Of a stretch of 64,000 bases of DNA, positions 54,404 through 62,666 are shown in pieces. Every line of letters begins with the position of its first letter. Position 1 is the stretch's first letter. The stretch comes from Anaerolineae bacterium (GTDB taxonomy: Bacteria > Chloroflexota > Anaerolineae > Anaerolineales > UBA4823): NCBI GenBank assembly GCA_003327455.1, contig QOQU01000003.1:419874-483873 (forward strand), in the 5' to 3' direction. Under the pieces are notes generated by a model. That model worked only from the letters and a program-made list of their open reading frames with translations. It ran no database searches and was not told the origin of the DNA. Both the position numbers and the translations under genes were made by a program.

Positions 54404-55372
54404 TTATTTCTCCTCCGGCAGAGATGGCATGGGGAGTGCTTCTTTGGGCGGTTTCTTGACCACCAATTCCGCTTCAGGCACTTCAACACCGATTTTCGAT
54501 AGGGCGTCGCGAGCATCGACCAGTTCTGTTCCAATGCCTAAACTGGCCGCGTCCATGCCAAAGGCTAAGCCGATCATCTGGGTAAAATACAGGACAGGCA
54601 TGTGATAGTTTGTGTTGAAGTGAGAGTTCATTGCTCCCTGGAAGGCATCCAGGTTGAGCTGGCACATCGGACACAGGGTAACAATCAGATCTGCTTTATA
54701 GTCTGTTGCGCCTTTGATTAATCGCCGGATGAGTTCAAATCCGGTACTCTCACTGATTTGGGTCATGTGACCGCCGCAACAATGGGCCTTTAATGGGAAG
54801 TCAATGACCGTAGCGCCAAGCACTTTGAGAAGTTTATCCAGGGTTGTGGGATATTCGGGGTTGTCGAAAGTGCCGTTTTCACCCAGTTTAGGACGAACAA
54901 TCATGCATCCATAGTAAGGAGCAACCCTTAATCCCTTCAATGGCCTGGTCACTTTTGCGGCAATTGCATCGTAACCTACATCGTTTACAACCACATCCAA
55001 CAAATGGCGAACCTTTAAGGTTCCGCCTTTGTAGGACAAGCCACCAGCGGCTAAAGCAAGATTGATTTTTTCCTCAAGGGAGGGGCTTTCCTCCATGTAA
55101 GCATCGCACTTCTTGAGATTAAGATAACAGGCACTGCAGGGAGCCACAAGTTGTTTGGTGCTGGTTTCTTTTGCCGCTTGAGCCAGGTTGCGAGCAATCA
55201 GCGCATAGGAAGCGGTCAGATTTAATGACACATATTCTGTTGCTCCACAACAGTTCCAGTCTTCGACTTCAACAAACTCCATTCCGAGAGGCTCAGCAAT
55301 CGCCATTGCTGACACATGGTACGCCGACGCGTTACGCTCTAGGGAACAACCGGGAAAATAGCTATATTTCAT
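54404..55372 (-). CDS. hdrB: Heterodisulfide reductase subunit B
   Basis: 322 residues. Two CCG domains: YFPGCSLERNA to WNCCGATEY to APCSACYLNL, and GCMIVRPKLG to AHCCGGHMTQ to TLCPMCQLNL, the ligands of the noncubane [4Fe-4S] clusters that reduce disulfides in methanogen HdrB. Such proteins in bacteria lack CoM-S-S-CoB, so the natural electron acceptor is open. It overlaps hdrC by 4 nt and precedes hdrA. A C-terminal ~35-residue Pro/Glu/Lys tail (after the last CxxC) is extra. Confidence 0.92.
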   Translation of the reverse strand: MKYSYFPGCSLERNASAYHVSAMAIAEPLGMEFVEVEDWNCCGATEYVSLNLTASYALIARNLAQAAKETSTKQLVAPCSACYLNLKKCDAYMEESPSLEEKINLALAAGGLSYKGGTLKVRHLLDVVVNDVGYDAIAAKVTRPLKGLRVAPYYGCMIVRPKLGENGTFDNPEYPTTLDKLLKVLGATVIDFPLKAHCCGGHMTQISESTGFELIRRLIKGATDYKADLIVTLCPMCQLNLDAFQGAMNSHFNTNYHMPVLYFTQMIGLAFGMDAASLGIGTELVDARDALSKIGVEVPEAELVVKKPPKEALPMPSLPEEK

Positions 55373-55956
55373 GCCATTGCCTCCAATTCTTTGGCTTTAT
55401 TCAGGATGGCTTTAAGGCTGTCCATGCCCTTGATCCGGGTGGGAGTAAACGCCATGCGCCCCTTAGAGATCATTCCCATGCCCATGCCAGCCATCTTGAA
55501 AACGCCAAATGGGTTATGCTTAATCATGTGCATAGACATCAACCCGAGCTCAAAAGCCCGTCCGTAATTCTCGACCCAATCTATAAAGGTCTTTGAGAAG
55601 TCAGGAGCTTTTGAGTCATCGTAGACTCTTTCTTTGACAGCTAATCGTTTGAGAGTATACATGATGTCCGTGATATGAACGGATTGAGGACAACGTACGG
55701 TGCAGTAATAGCACGATACGCAATACCAGGGGGTATTGCTCTTGAGGACTTCTTTTTTGAGCCCGGCGGAGATCATCGCAAAAATTGCCCGCGGCGTGTG
55801 ATCCATATCCTGCCCAGACGGGCAAGAGCCCCCACAGGTGCCACATTGGATACAATTAAGCAAGTGGCAATCCCCTGGGGTATTTTCGATGACCTCTTCA
55901 AGAAATGTTTTTTGCCGGCTCCCTTCCTGAGTTGGAGAAACGCTTACGGATGACAA
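55369..55956 (-). CDS. hdrC: Heterodisulfide reductase subunit C
   Basis: 195 residues from a TTG start at 55956. A perfect AGGAGG lies 6 nt before this TTG on the minus strand; the frame is open further to 56079, but the added 41 residues look non-coding. Two ferredoxin-like clusters: CIQCGTCGGSCP and CVSCYYCTVRCP. A helical C-terminal region follows (SMHMIKHNPFGVFKMAG). HdrC relays electrons between HdrA and HdrB. First gene of the hdrCBA-mvhDGA operon; about 240 bp separate it from the divergent zwf gene. Confidence 0.9.
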   Translation of the reverse strand: MSSVSVSPTQEGSRQKTFLEEVIENTPGDCHLLNCIQCGTCGGSCPSGQDMDHTPRAIFAMISAGLKKEVLKSNTPWYCVSCYYCTVRCPQSVHITDIMYTLKRLAVKERVYDDSKAPDFSKTFIDWVENYGRAFELGLMSMHMIKHNPFGVFKMAGMGMGMISKGRMAFTPTRIKGMDSLKAILNKAKELEAMA

Positions 55957-56199
55957 TGAGCACCTCCTTCTGGGTTCTGTGGATTTTGGCAAGACATCTA
56001 GCTTGCTGAATATGGGATTGGAACTTGGAAAATGATCATCGCTTGTGCAAGGAACAACTTTTAAGATAAAATACGACAATACCGCTCAATAAACACTAAG
56101 TAGTATAGAAAAGAATAATAGAATTGCATAGTTACAAATAGCATAAAGCTATTTTGACATACATAACAAAACAATTCCGATTGAAAATAGAAACTAACC
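55957..56199. promoter_or_regulatory. Divergent promoter region between hdrC and zwf
   Basis: About 240 bp, AT-rich, without a gene. It contains the inverted repeat AAATAGC (56136-56142) / GCTATTT (56148-56154), a possible operator, and TTGACA at 56154-56159 on the plus strand without a well-spaced -10. Minus-strand TATACT (within TCTATACTAC, about 56107-56102) could be a -10 for hdrC. Assignments are tentative. Confidence 0.3.
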
Positions 56200-57663
56200 A
56201 TGAAAAACTCGACCGCAATCGTAATTTTTGGCGTAACCGGGGACTTGACGGCGCGTAAATTGATGCCCGCTTTAGATCATCTGTATCGAAATGATCGATT
56301 ACCGAAACCATTCTTTATCATTGGTTTTGCACGGCGAGAGTGGAATGACGAGATTCTCCGTCAACAACTTATAGAGTCGGTATTGCGATCAGAAGTTAAG
56401 AGCGGGCAGGAGAGAGCTTTACCCGTTTTGGAGAATTGTCTTTATATTCGATCTGAATTTCAGGATTGGGAGGGCTATCGTAAGCTGAAACAAACTCTCA
56501 TGGAAAAACAAATTGTCAACGTGTTGTATTATTTTGCAGCGCCACCGGATGCTTACTTAAGTATCCTGCAGGGCATCAAGACTGCAGACCTTAATCGCGA
56601 TTTTGATGGGTGGGTACGAGTAGTCATCGAGAAACCTTATGGGCGGGATTTGACTTCTGCAATGATTCTCGATGATCAGGTCCATGAGGTTTTTAACGAA
56701 GATCAAATCTTTCGCATTGATCACTATTTAGGTAAAGAAACTGTCCAGAATATCCTTGTCTTTCGATTTGCCAATGGTATCTTCGAGCCTTTGTGGAATC
56801 GCCGCTATGTTGACCATGTACAGATCCTCATGGCAGAGACCGGTGGAGTTGGCAATCGCGCTGGCTATTATGAACAGGCAGGTGTGATTCGGGACATCTT
56901 TCAGAATCACCTTTTACAGTTGCTAACGCTTACAGCAATGGAAGCGCCGGTATCCTTTACGGCAGACGCCGTGCGGGATGAAAAAATCAAAGTGCTTCAA
57001 GCACTTCGACCTTACAGGGGTGAAGATGCACTGCAGAACACTTTTCGCGGTCAATATGTATCTGGAGTCATCGATGGAAAGCGAGTTATTGGATATAAGG
57101 ATGAAAAGGGGGTTGCACTTGATTCGACCACCGAGACTTTTCTGGCAATGCGACTATTCATTGACAATTGGCGGTGGGCAGGGGTGCCATTTTACATTCG
57201 CTCGGGTAAAAGACTACCCAAAAGCGTGACGGAAATTGTAATTCAGTACAAACAAGTGCCATTGTCTTTATTTGGCTGGCGTAATATGGCGGGAGATGCT
57301 CCAAACCAATTAATCCTGTGCATCCAACCTGATGAAGGAATCACCCTGACCTTTGGGGCAAAGGCACCTGGCCCAATCAACCAGATTGCTCCTGTTAATA
57401 TGTCGTTTGATTATGTTTCTACCTTCGGTAGCGAACCTCCAGAAGCTTATGAACGCCTGCTCCTGGATGTGATGACAGGAGATGCCACTTTGTTCACCAG
57501 AGCAGATGAAGTCGAAGCAGCCTGGAGATTTACGACGGACATTCTGGAAGCCTGGGAAAAGGCAGCGGTAAAGAATTTACCTGTATATGAAGCTGGAACG
57601 TGGGGTCCAAGCGGGGTAGATGAGTTCATTCAACGCGATGGACGGAAGTGGAGGAATCCTTAG
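56200..57663 (+). CDS. zwf: Glucose-6-phosphate 1-dehydrogenase
   Basis: 487 residues, normal length. Nucleotide-binding [10 protein letters not shown] (residues 11-20), substrate site EKPYGRDL (144-151, Lys145) and the catalytic RIDHYLGKE (172-180, His175). The first step of the oxidative pentose phosphate route, making NADPH and 6-phosphogluconolactone in the cytoplasm. Phosphogluconolactonase and 6-phosphogluconate dehydrogenase genes are not adjacent. Good family match throughout. No strong Shine-Dalgarno sequence before the ATG. Confidence 0.95.
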   Translation: MKNSTAIVIFGVTGDLTARKLMPALDHLYRNDRLPKPFFIIGFARREWNDEILRQQLIESVLRSEVKSGQERALPVLENCLYIRSEFQDWEGYRKLKQTLMEKQIVNVLYYFAAPPDAYLSILQGIKTADLNRDFDGWVRVVIEKPYGRDLTSAMILDDQVHEVFNEDQIFRIDHYLGKETVQNILVFRFANGIFEPLWNRRYVDHVQILMAETGGVGNRAGYYEQAGVIRDIFQNHLLQLLTLTAMEAPVSFTADAVRDEKIKVLQALRPYRGEDALQNTFRGQYVSGVIDGKRVIGYKDEKGVALDSTTETFLAMRLFIDNWRWAGVPFYIRSGKRLPKSVTEIVIQYKQVPLSLFGWRNMAGDAPNQLILCIQPDEGITLTFGAKAPGPINQIAPVNMSFDYVSTFGSEPPEAYERLLLDVMTGDATLFTRADEVEAAWRFTTDILEAWEKAAVKNLPVYEAGTWGPSGVDEFIQRDGRKWRNP

Positions 57664-57694
57664 GAGGACTTTTAGCATAGTCGGTGAAGTTTAC

Positions 57695-58285
57695 TTAACT
57701 GATGACAAGCGGTTGGCCGCAATTTGGGCAGGTGGTTTCATTCGTCACAACAAAGCCACAACTTGAGCAGGTTCGGGGTTGAACATCACCAAGTGGTGCC
57801 CCACAGGCGATACAATGTGACTCGCCGGTAGGATTGGCAGTGCGACAATAAGGACATTGGATGCGGCGCAGTTTTTCACTCAACTCAAAAGATGCATCGG
57901 CTTTACGAATGGTATCTTCGATGGTCTTCCAGATTTTATTCACCAATTGGATGTTTTCCAAATCCTGGGCAAGATCATCCAATCTTCCCAGCAAAGAAAG
58001 TGGATTTTTCCAGGCAGATAAAGCGGTTTTCCCTATACTTGCTGCGATTCCCAGCCATTCTTGTTGTCCAATGTGGACGGCAATGCCATCCTCGATGGCG
58101 TCAATTCTTACACCAATCGCCGTGTAGCCTCCCGAAGTTGGATTGGGATGGGTGGCAATCTGGACCATAAGGTGATCTTCTGCACCTAAAATTTGGGCGC
58201 GAAGTGAGCCGCGGTTGAAATTTGTTACCAACGCCTGAGCGACCTGTTGAGCGGTTATTTTTCCGTGATAATACCTGGTGTCCAT
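57695..58285 (-). CDS. Protein with C-terminal double zinc ribbon
   Basis: 196 residues from the ATG at 58285. Residues 1-125 form a domain (ITAQQVAQALVTNFN, GGYTAIGVRIDAIEDG) I cannot assign to a named family. The C-terminus has two zinc ribbons: CPYCRTANPTGESHCIACG and CSSCGFVVTNETTCPNCG. Similar proteins are found in Chloroflexota and relatives without assigned role. No signal peptide or membrane helix. Zinc ribbons of this kind often mediate protein contacts. It is convergent with zwf (31 nt between stops). Confidence 0.7.
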   Translation of the reverse strand: MDTRYYHGKITAQQVAQALVTNFNRGSLRAQILGAEDHLMVQIATHPNPTSGGYTAIGVRIDAIEDGIAVHIGQQEWLGIAASIGKTALSAWKNPLSLLGRLDDLAQDLENIQLVNKIWKTIEDTIRKADASFELSEKLRRIQCPYCRTANPTGESHCIACGAPLGDVQPRTCSSCGFVVTNETTCPNCGQPLVIS

Positions 58286-58510
58286 GGCTATTCTTGAAAA
58301 GATATACGAACGCAGGAGCAAACCGTTTCAGGATCAATTATAATATGATCGGGTATTGGGATGAAAGGATTTTTTTGCCACAATTCAAGTTTTTCGTTGG
58401 CTTATTTTTCCGCCTAACGGAACACCTCAAACCAATACTTACTCTTTTGATTTTTGTTTCAAATATAAACAGGTTTGCTGTTATGTCCAATTAAATTTCC
58501 TGGAAAAGAG

Positions 58511-59743
58511 ATGAAGACCAAGAAAAGAGAAATTGTCTTTATAGTGCTTCAATTTATTTTTTACTTTGGCTTTGTTTTATTACTCCATAGTTGTAGCAGT
58601 TATTCTATAAGATCTCCTATTCTTGACCAACCGACAATAAATGCTTTAGAAAATCAAACTGTAACTGCAGTACCAAGCTCAACCTCAAAACCGACAATTA
58701 CAAAAGATCTTCGGAGCACTCAAACCGCTCTTTATCTAAGTACCCAATCTGCCCAAGAAACGGCAGTTTTTGCTACAAATGTAATTAAGGCTACTGAAGC
58801 CGAAGTCGCCAGACAGACCCAACTTGCCACGATCATTTCTGTTGAAAACGCTGATAAAGTGAAGAAATTGTATTGCGAATATTTTATTGAAAGTTTACAA
58901 GATGTATCCATATCGTCTAAAGACAATTTGTTTGCGGTGGGGTCGTTTAGACATCCTGACGTATTTGTATTTCGTTACCCTGATGGGAAGTTTATAAAGT
59001 CACTCGAAGGCCACTCAGGAGGAATTCGGACTCTTTCATTCAGCCCATTTGGAACGAAATTAGCTGCCGGATCCTATGATTACACTGCAAATTTATGGGA
59101 CGTACGCACAGGGAACTTATTATTCACCCTTAGAGGGCATCGAGGAATTGTTCACAGTGTGGCATTTTCCCCTGACGGAAAATATTTAGCCACAGGATCG
59201 GATGCTGGTACGATTCGGATATGGAATACCAAAGATGGCACCTTAGTTAAGTATCTGAGAGTTAATTATATGGTGCTAGCTGTCAGTTTTAGTCCAGATG
59301 GAGCTTATCTTATTTCAGGAGAAAATACTAACGGCAAGATTCGAATCTGGTCGGTTCAGAAGGAGTTTAGGCCAATCACCATCTTGGAAGCTCATCGCTA
59401 TGGGGTGGTCAGTGTTGATTTCAGCCCAGATGGAAGAACATTTGCGTCCGGCGGCATTGATAAAACAATTAAAATATGGGAGCTTGAAACTGGAAAATTA
59501 TTACGTACTTTTATTGGACACGATCAAGGAGTTTTACGAGTAACTTATAGTAATGATGGTAAATTATTAGTATCATCAGCTAATGACGGAACTGTCCGAT
59601 TATGGAGGGTTGAAGATGGAAAAATTCTTAATGTTTTAGAAGAACATAATGGCTGGGTTGGCAGTGTAGCTATGAATCCTGAGGAGACATTGATTATTTC
59701 TGTTGGAGGTGGGGACGGTAAAATTTGTTATTGGGGTTTATAA
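58511..59743 (+). CDS. WD40-repeat lipoprotein
   Basis: 410 residues from the ATG at 58511 with GGAAAAGAG upstream. Signal IVLQFIFYFGFVLLLHSC ends in a lipobox (LHSC), so it should be a membrane-anchored extracytoplasmic lipoprotein. A Ser/Thr/Ala-rich linker (40-120) precedes a C-terminal beta-propeller of about seven WD40 blades (for example VAFSPDGKYLATGSDAGTI, FASGGIDKTIKIWELETG). The gene is AT-rich compared with its neighbours, which may point to transfer. WD40 propellers bind proteins; no enzymatic part is present. Its target is unknown. It precedes the SH3b protein on the same strand. Confidence 0.85.
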   Translation: MKTKKREIVFIVLQFIFYFGFVLLLHSCSSYSIRSPILDQPTINALENQTVTAVPSSTSKPTITKDLRSTQTALYLSTQSAQETAVFATNVIKATEAEVARQTQLATIISVENADKVKKLYCEYFIESLQDVSISSKDNLFAVGSFRHPDVFVFRYPDGKFIKSLEGHSGGIRTLSFSPFGTKLAAGSYDYTANLWDVRTGNLLFTLRGHRGIVHSVAFSPDGKYLATGSDAGTIRIWNTKDGTLVKYLRVNYMVLAVSFSPDGAYLISGENTNGKIRIWSVQKEFRPITILEAHRYGVVSVDFSPDGRTFASGGIDKTIKIWELETGKLLRTFIGHDQGVLRVTYSNDGKLLVSSANDGTVRLWRVEDGKILNVLEEHNGWVGSVAMNPEETLIISVGGGDGKICYWGL

Positions 59744-59804
59744 TAAATTTCAATTTAAAGATTTTCAATTTAACCATTAATAAAGATGTCTGGAGTAACA
59801 ACAG

Positions 59805-60410
59805 TTGAAAAAAATTGAGTTTGTTCTCATTACAATCAGTTCACTCATCTTAATAACCACTCACTTTGTAAATTTTGTCCAGGCAAAAACTATCGATCAA
59901 ATCCCCACGGTCGCGATTCCCACCGTAACCAGTTCACCCAGCCTGGCGACCATTGTGGTTACAATGGAACAGGAGCAAATCAATGTGCGAGCTGGCCCAG
60001 ATACGGAATATCCCATTGTAGGTGTTTTAATTGCCGGACAGCGTGTCCCGGCGTTGGGTCGTACGGTAGGAGGAAACTGGATCAAGATCGTGTATCCTGG
60101 TGTTCCAGGAGGAACAGCGTGGGTATATGCGCCATTAGTGACGGTTGAAGGTTCCCTTCCTCTGGTTGAGCCACCTCCAACCCCCACTCCGAAAACCACA
60201 CCAACTGTTAATCCAACCCTGGCAGCTCAGTATTTGATCGAAATTCCTCCCACCCGATTACCGACCTTTACACCACCTCAGCCAATTGTCTATCCAACTT
60301 TTACTGTTCCTCAAAGCACTACCACGCGCTTCCCGATGGGATTAGCAATTGTGGGTTTTGGGATTATCGGTTTATTTGGAGCTTTGATCAGTATCCTGCG
60401 TGGTCGCTGA
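59805..60410 (+). CDS. SH3b-domain membrane protein with Pro/Thr stalk
   Basis: 201 residues from a TTG at 59805, with GGAG 8 nt upstream (59792-59795). N-terminal signal segment (FVLITISSLILITTHFV), a bacterial SH3 domain at about 52-112 (INVRAGPDTEYPIVGVL, GNWIKIV, TAWVYAPLVTVEG), a Pro/Thr-rich linker at 115-170 and a C-terminal membrane helix (LAIVGFGIIGLFGALISIL) ending RGR. SH3b domains bind cell-wall peptides. The layout (domain, stalk, C-terminal anchor) is similar to the FnIII-stalk protein at 13089. Function unknown. Confidence 0.8.
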   Translation: MKKIEFVLITISSLILITTHFVNFVQAKTIDQIPTVAIPTVTSSPSLATIVVTMEQEQINVRAGPDTEYPIVGVLIAGQRVPALGRTVGGNWIKIVYPGVPGGTAWVYAPLVTVEGSLPLVEPPPTPTPKTTPTVNPTLAAQYLIEIPPTRLPTFTPPQPIVYPTFTVPQSTTTRFPMGLAIVGFGIIGLFGALISILRGR

Positions 60411-60421
60411 GCCATTGCTTT

Positions 60422-61213
60422 TTACCACGGGCATTCACCGCAGGTGTTGATTGCCGCAGATTTCCCAATGTATTTGTACATCGTCACATTATTGAAAGGC
60501 TCTCCAAGGATGCCATCGTGAATAGCCCAGGATCGTAAGCGAATGCTCTGGGCGGCTTCAGGCTTGCGGAAAGGGGTTGAGTTGTCCAATTTCGCCAGTA
60601 AATCTCCCCCGGCTGAAAATCCTTGTTGAATCCTTTCCATTAACCTGCGCCCTTTTGCGTAGTTAAATCCATATCGCTCAAAGATAACTGCATTGTGATA
60701 GAACAAGGGCTCGGCAAAGTACATTTCCTGCCCTAGACTTTGGACGAAAATTTCAAATCCTTGAATCGCCGCGCCCAGAAGTCGCAACCCTCTTCGGATT
60801 TGGCCGGGGGCAAGACCATATTCCATGGCAGCTCTTTCGGCTTCGAGGTTTCTGAATTTGATTCCGAATACGGTCTTTGTGCCGTCAGGTAAGCGGTCCA
60901 CATCAAAACGCGGCGAGTCTGGGTCTAGTAAGGTATATAACAGCACATGGATTTGTCCATTGGTTGTATCGGTGATGTGTCCGTAGAGGATCGGGTCGAT
61001 AAAATCCACGCGGTGACGCAATTCCATTTCGGCGGTGCTGGAACCTGGCGGACACACTAACTTAACCAGGTCATTGCCTTCTGCGTCAACTAAATCTTCC
61101 GGCAAGTTAAAGCGAGCAAAGAGTTCTTTTGGAATCAGGCGGGTGTAAATTGCCCTTTTTTCCACTTCGGATAATTGATTGACAGAAAATATATTATATG
61201 CTTTCAGGTTCAT
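60422..61213 (-). CDS. Unrecognised protein coupled to smpB
   Basis: 263 residues, no signal peptide or membrane helix. Motifs that may be conserved: LVCPPGSSTAEMELRHRVDF, DPILYGHITDTTNGQIHVLL, RNLEAERAAMEYGLAPGQIR and the end INTCGECPW with two Cys. The composition is that of a soluble enzyme or binding protein. I do not recognise a family. The ATG at 61213 shares one base with the smpB stop, so both are translated from one message. It ends 12 nt from the convergent SH3b gene. A role linked to ribosome rescue cannot be claimed from position alone. Confidence 0.7.
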   Translation of the reverse strand: MNLKAYNIFSVNQLSEVEKRAIYTRLIPKELFARFNLPEDLVDAEGNDLVKLVCPPGSSTAEMELRHRVDFIDPILYGHITDTTNGQIHVLLYTLLDPDSPRFDVDRLPDGTKTVFGIKFRNLEAERAAMEYGLAPGQIRRGLRLLGAAIQGFEIFVQSLGQEMYFAEPLFYHNAVIFERYGFNYAKGRRLMERIQQGFSAGGDLLAKLDNSTPFRKPEAAQSIRLRSWAIHDGILGEPFNNVTMYKYIGKSAAINTCGECPW

Positions 61214-61659
61214 TAGAATCGCTCTTGTCTTTCTATCTCTCTTTGAGCATCCCTTTTTGCAATTGTCTGCCGTTTATCATAGAGCTTCTTGCCTTTTGCC
61301 AGGGCAATTTCGACTTTTGCACGGCCATCTTTCAGGTAAACTGAAACGGGGATAATTGTCACTCCCTTCTTGCGTGACTCATTCCACAGTTGACGGATTT
61401 CCCGTTTATGAAGCAACAGCCTTTTGGGTCTTTTCGGATCGTGTTGAAAATGACTTGCCTGCTCATAAGGCGCAATATGACATTCTACCAGCCAGGCTTC
61501 TTTCCCATTGGTTTCAACGTAAGCTTCATTAATACTAATCTGACCGTTCCGTACTGACTTGATCTCACTGCCGCGCAGCTCTATTCCAGCTTCGAAACGA
61601 TCGAGCAGGAAATACTCAAAATTTGCTTTACGGTTTCGGGCAACGATCTTAACACTCAT
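61213..61659 (-). CDS. smpB: SsrA-binding protein SmpB
   Basis: 148 residues, the normal length. IVARNRKANFEYFLLDRFEAG, GSEIKSVRNGQISINEAYV, and the C-terminal KGKKLYDKRQTIAKRDAQRE are SmpB signatures; the basic tail enters the mRNA channel of the ribosome. It binds tmRNA and delivers it to stalled ribosomes in trans-translation. The tmRNA gene ssrA, often nearby, was not found in this window. It lies 9 nt downstream of the LCP gene. Confidence 0.96.
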   Translation of the reverse strand: MSVKIVARNRKANFEYFLLDRFEAGIELRGSEIKSVRNGQISINEAYVETNGKEAWLVECHIAPYEQASHFQHDPKRPKRLLLHKREIRQLWNESRKKGVTIIPVSVYLKDGRAKVEIALAKGKKLYDKRQTIAKRDAQREIERQERF

Positions 61660-61668
61660 AGATTTATT

Positions 61669-62574
61669 CTAATACGGCTGATGAAAGATTTCTTCGATCA
61701 GCGGATAAATCTGCTCCCATTGGGGTAGCAAAACGCTTGCTCCTTGATCGGTAGTATAGGGGGTTGTCATTGTTCTGTCAATGATGCGTGAGTCAATGTT
61801 TTCAATGCCGATTCTCAGGATTAAGATGCCTAATCGAGGCAATTGCCAGAGGGGGAGGTTGGTTTCAACAGCCCGGGTAGTTGTCATCAAAACGGCAGGT
61901 ATCTTCACCCACTTGGTCGGTTTGAGGAGATCAAGCAGGATGGATTTAATTAGAATTTGCCCCTGCTCCATGCGGAAAAAGTCATCTGCTCCTTGCCTGC
62001 GGCGGGTAAAACCAAGCGCTTTTTCTCCAGACAGGTGATGGACACCCGCTTGATAGCCACCAATGGGTTTGTCAAGTTTTATCGTCACACCTCCCATGGC
62101 GTTAACAATCTCCTTGACCCCATCAAAACGAATCCGCACGTAATAGTCTGGTTTGACCCCGAAATTCGCTTCGATTGTCTGAATGGCTGCGAAGGGACCA
62201 CTGCCGGCTTGCTGACTTTCAGCAAAGAAATGGGCAGTATTGATGCGATTCTCCCCGTAACCAGGAATAGTTACCCATAGGTCTCTGGGTATGGATATAA
62301 TCCCAACATACGGACGAAGCGTGTTAAAGTGCAACAAGACAATCGTATCACTGCGCCCGACAAAACTCTTGTGAGGAGCATAATCAATTCCTAAAAACAA
62401 TATCGTGGTCTTGACGGGCACCAGGGCGTAAAAAATTAACCCGGATAGACAACACAAGCTTAACAGTAGCAATGTTCCACAAGTGAAAAATGTGGAGAAA
62501 CCTTGCTTTTTCTGCTTGCGGTTCGGAGTTCGGTTATTACGAACAGATGTCTGATTTTGTCTCAATTGGTTCAT
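61669..62574 (-). CDS. LytR-CpsA-Psr (LCP) family glycopolymer ligase
   Basis: 301 residues. Basic N-terminus, membrane helix at about 28-50, then the extracytoplasmic LCP domain: ILFLGIDYAP, GRSDTIVLLHFN, GIISIPRDLWVTIPG, RINTAHFF, GVTIKLDKPIGGYQAG and LGFTRRRQGADDFFRMEQ, which include the Asp and Arg residues that bind the polyprenyl pyrophosphate head group. LCP enzymes attach glycopolymers to peptidoglycan or proteins outside the membrane. It may anchor the polysaccharide from the 25-36 kb locus. Minus-strand TATAAC 9 nt before the ATG and absence of a Shine-Dalgarno sequence suggest a leaderless message. Confidence 0.93.
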   Translation of the reverse strand: MNQLRQNQTSVRNNRTPNRKQKKQGFSTFFTCGTLLLLSLCCLSGLIFYALVPVKTTILFLGIDYAPHKSFVGRSDTIVLLHFNTLRPYVGIISIPRDLWVTIPGYGENRINTAHFFAESQQAGSGPFAAIQTIEANFGVKPDYYVRIRFDGVKEIVNAMGGVTIKLDKPIGGYQAGVHHLSGEKALGFTRRRQGADDFFRMEQGQILIKSILLDLLKPTKWVKIPAVLMTTTRAVETNLPLWQLPRLGILILRIGIENIDSRIIDRTMTTPYTTDQGASVLLPQWEQIYPLIEEIFHQPY

Positions 62575-62666
62575 AGTGTTCAGGTTATAATCATATTGTT
62601 CAGTTTATGATTGGAAAACAATCATTAATCATACATCAAACTGTGGCTTTTGAGGATTAATGAAAG

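Noticed and set aside
55957..56079. N-terminal extension of hdrC
   Set aside because: A perfect AGGAGG before the TTG at 55956 fixes a shorter start, and the extra residues do not resemble HdrC.
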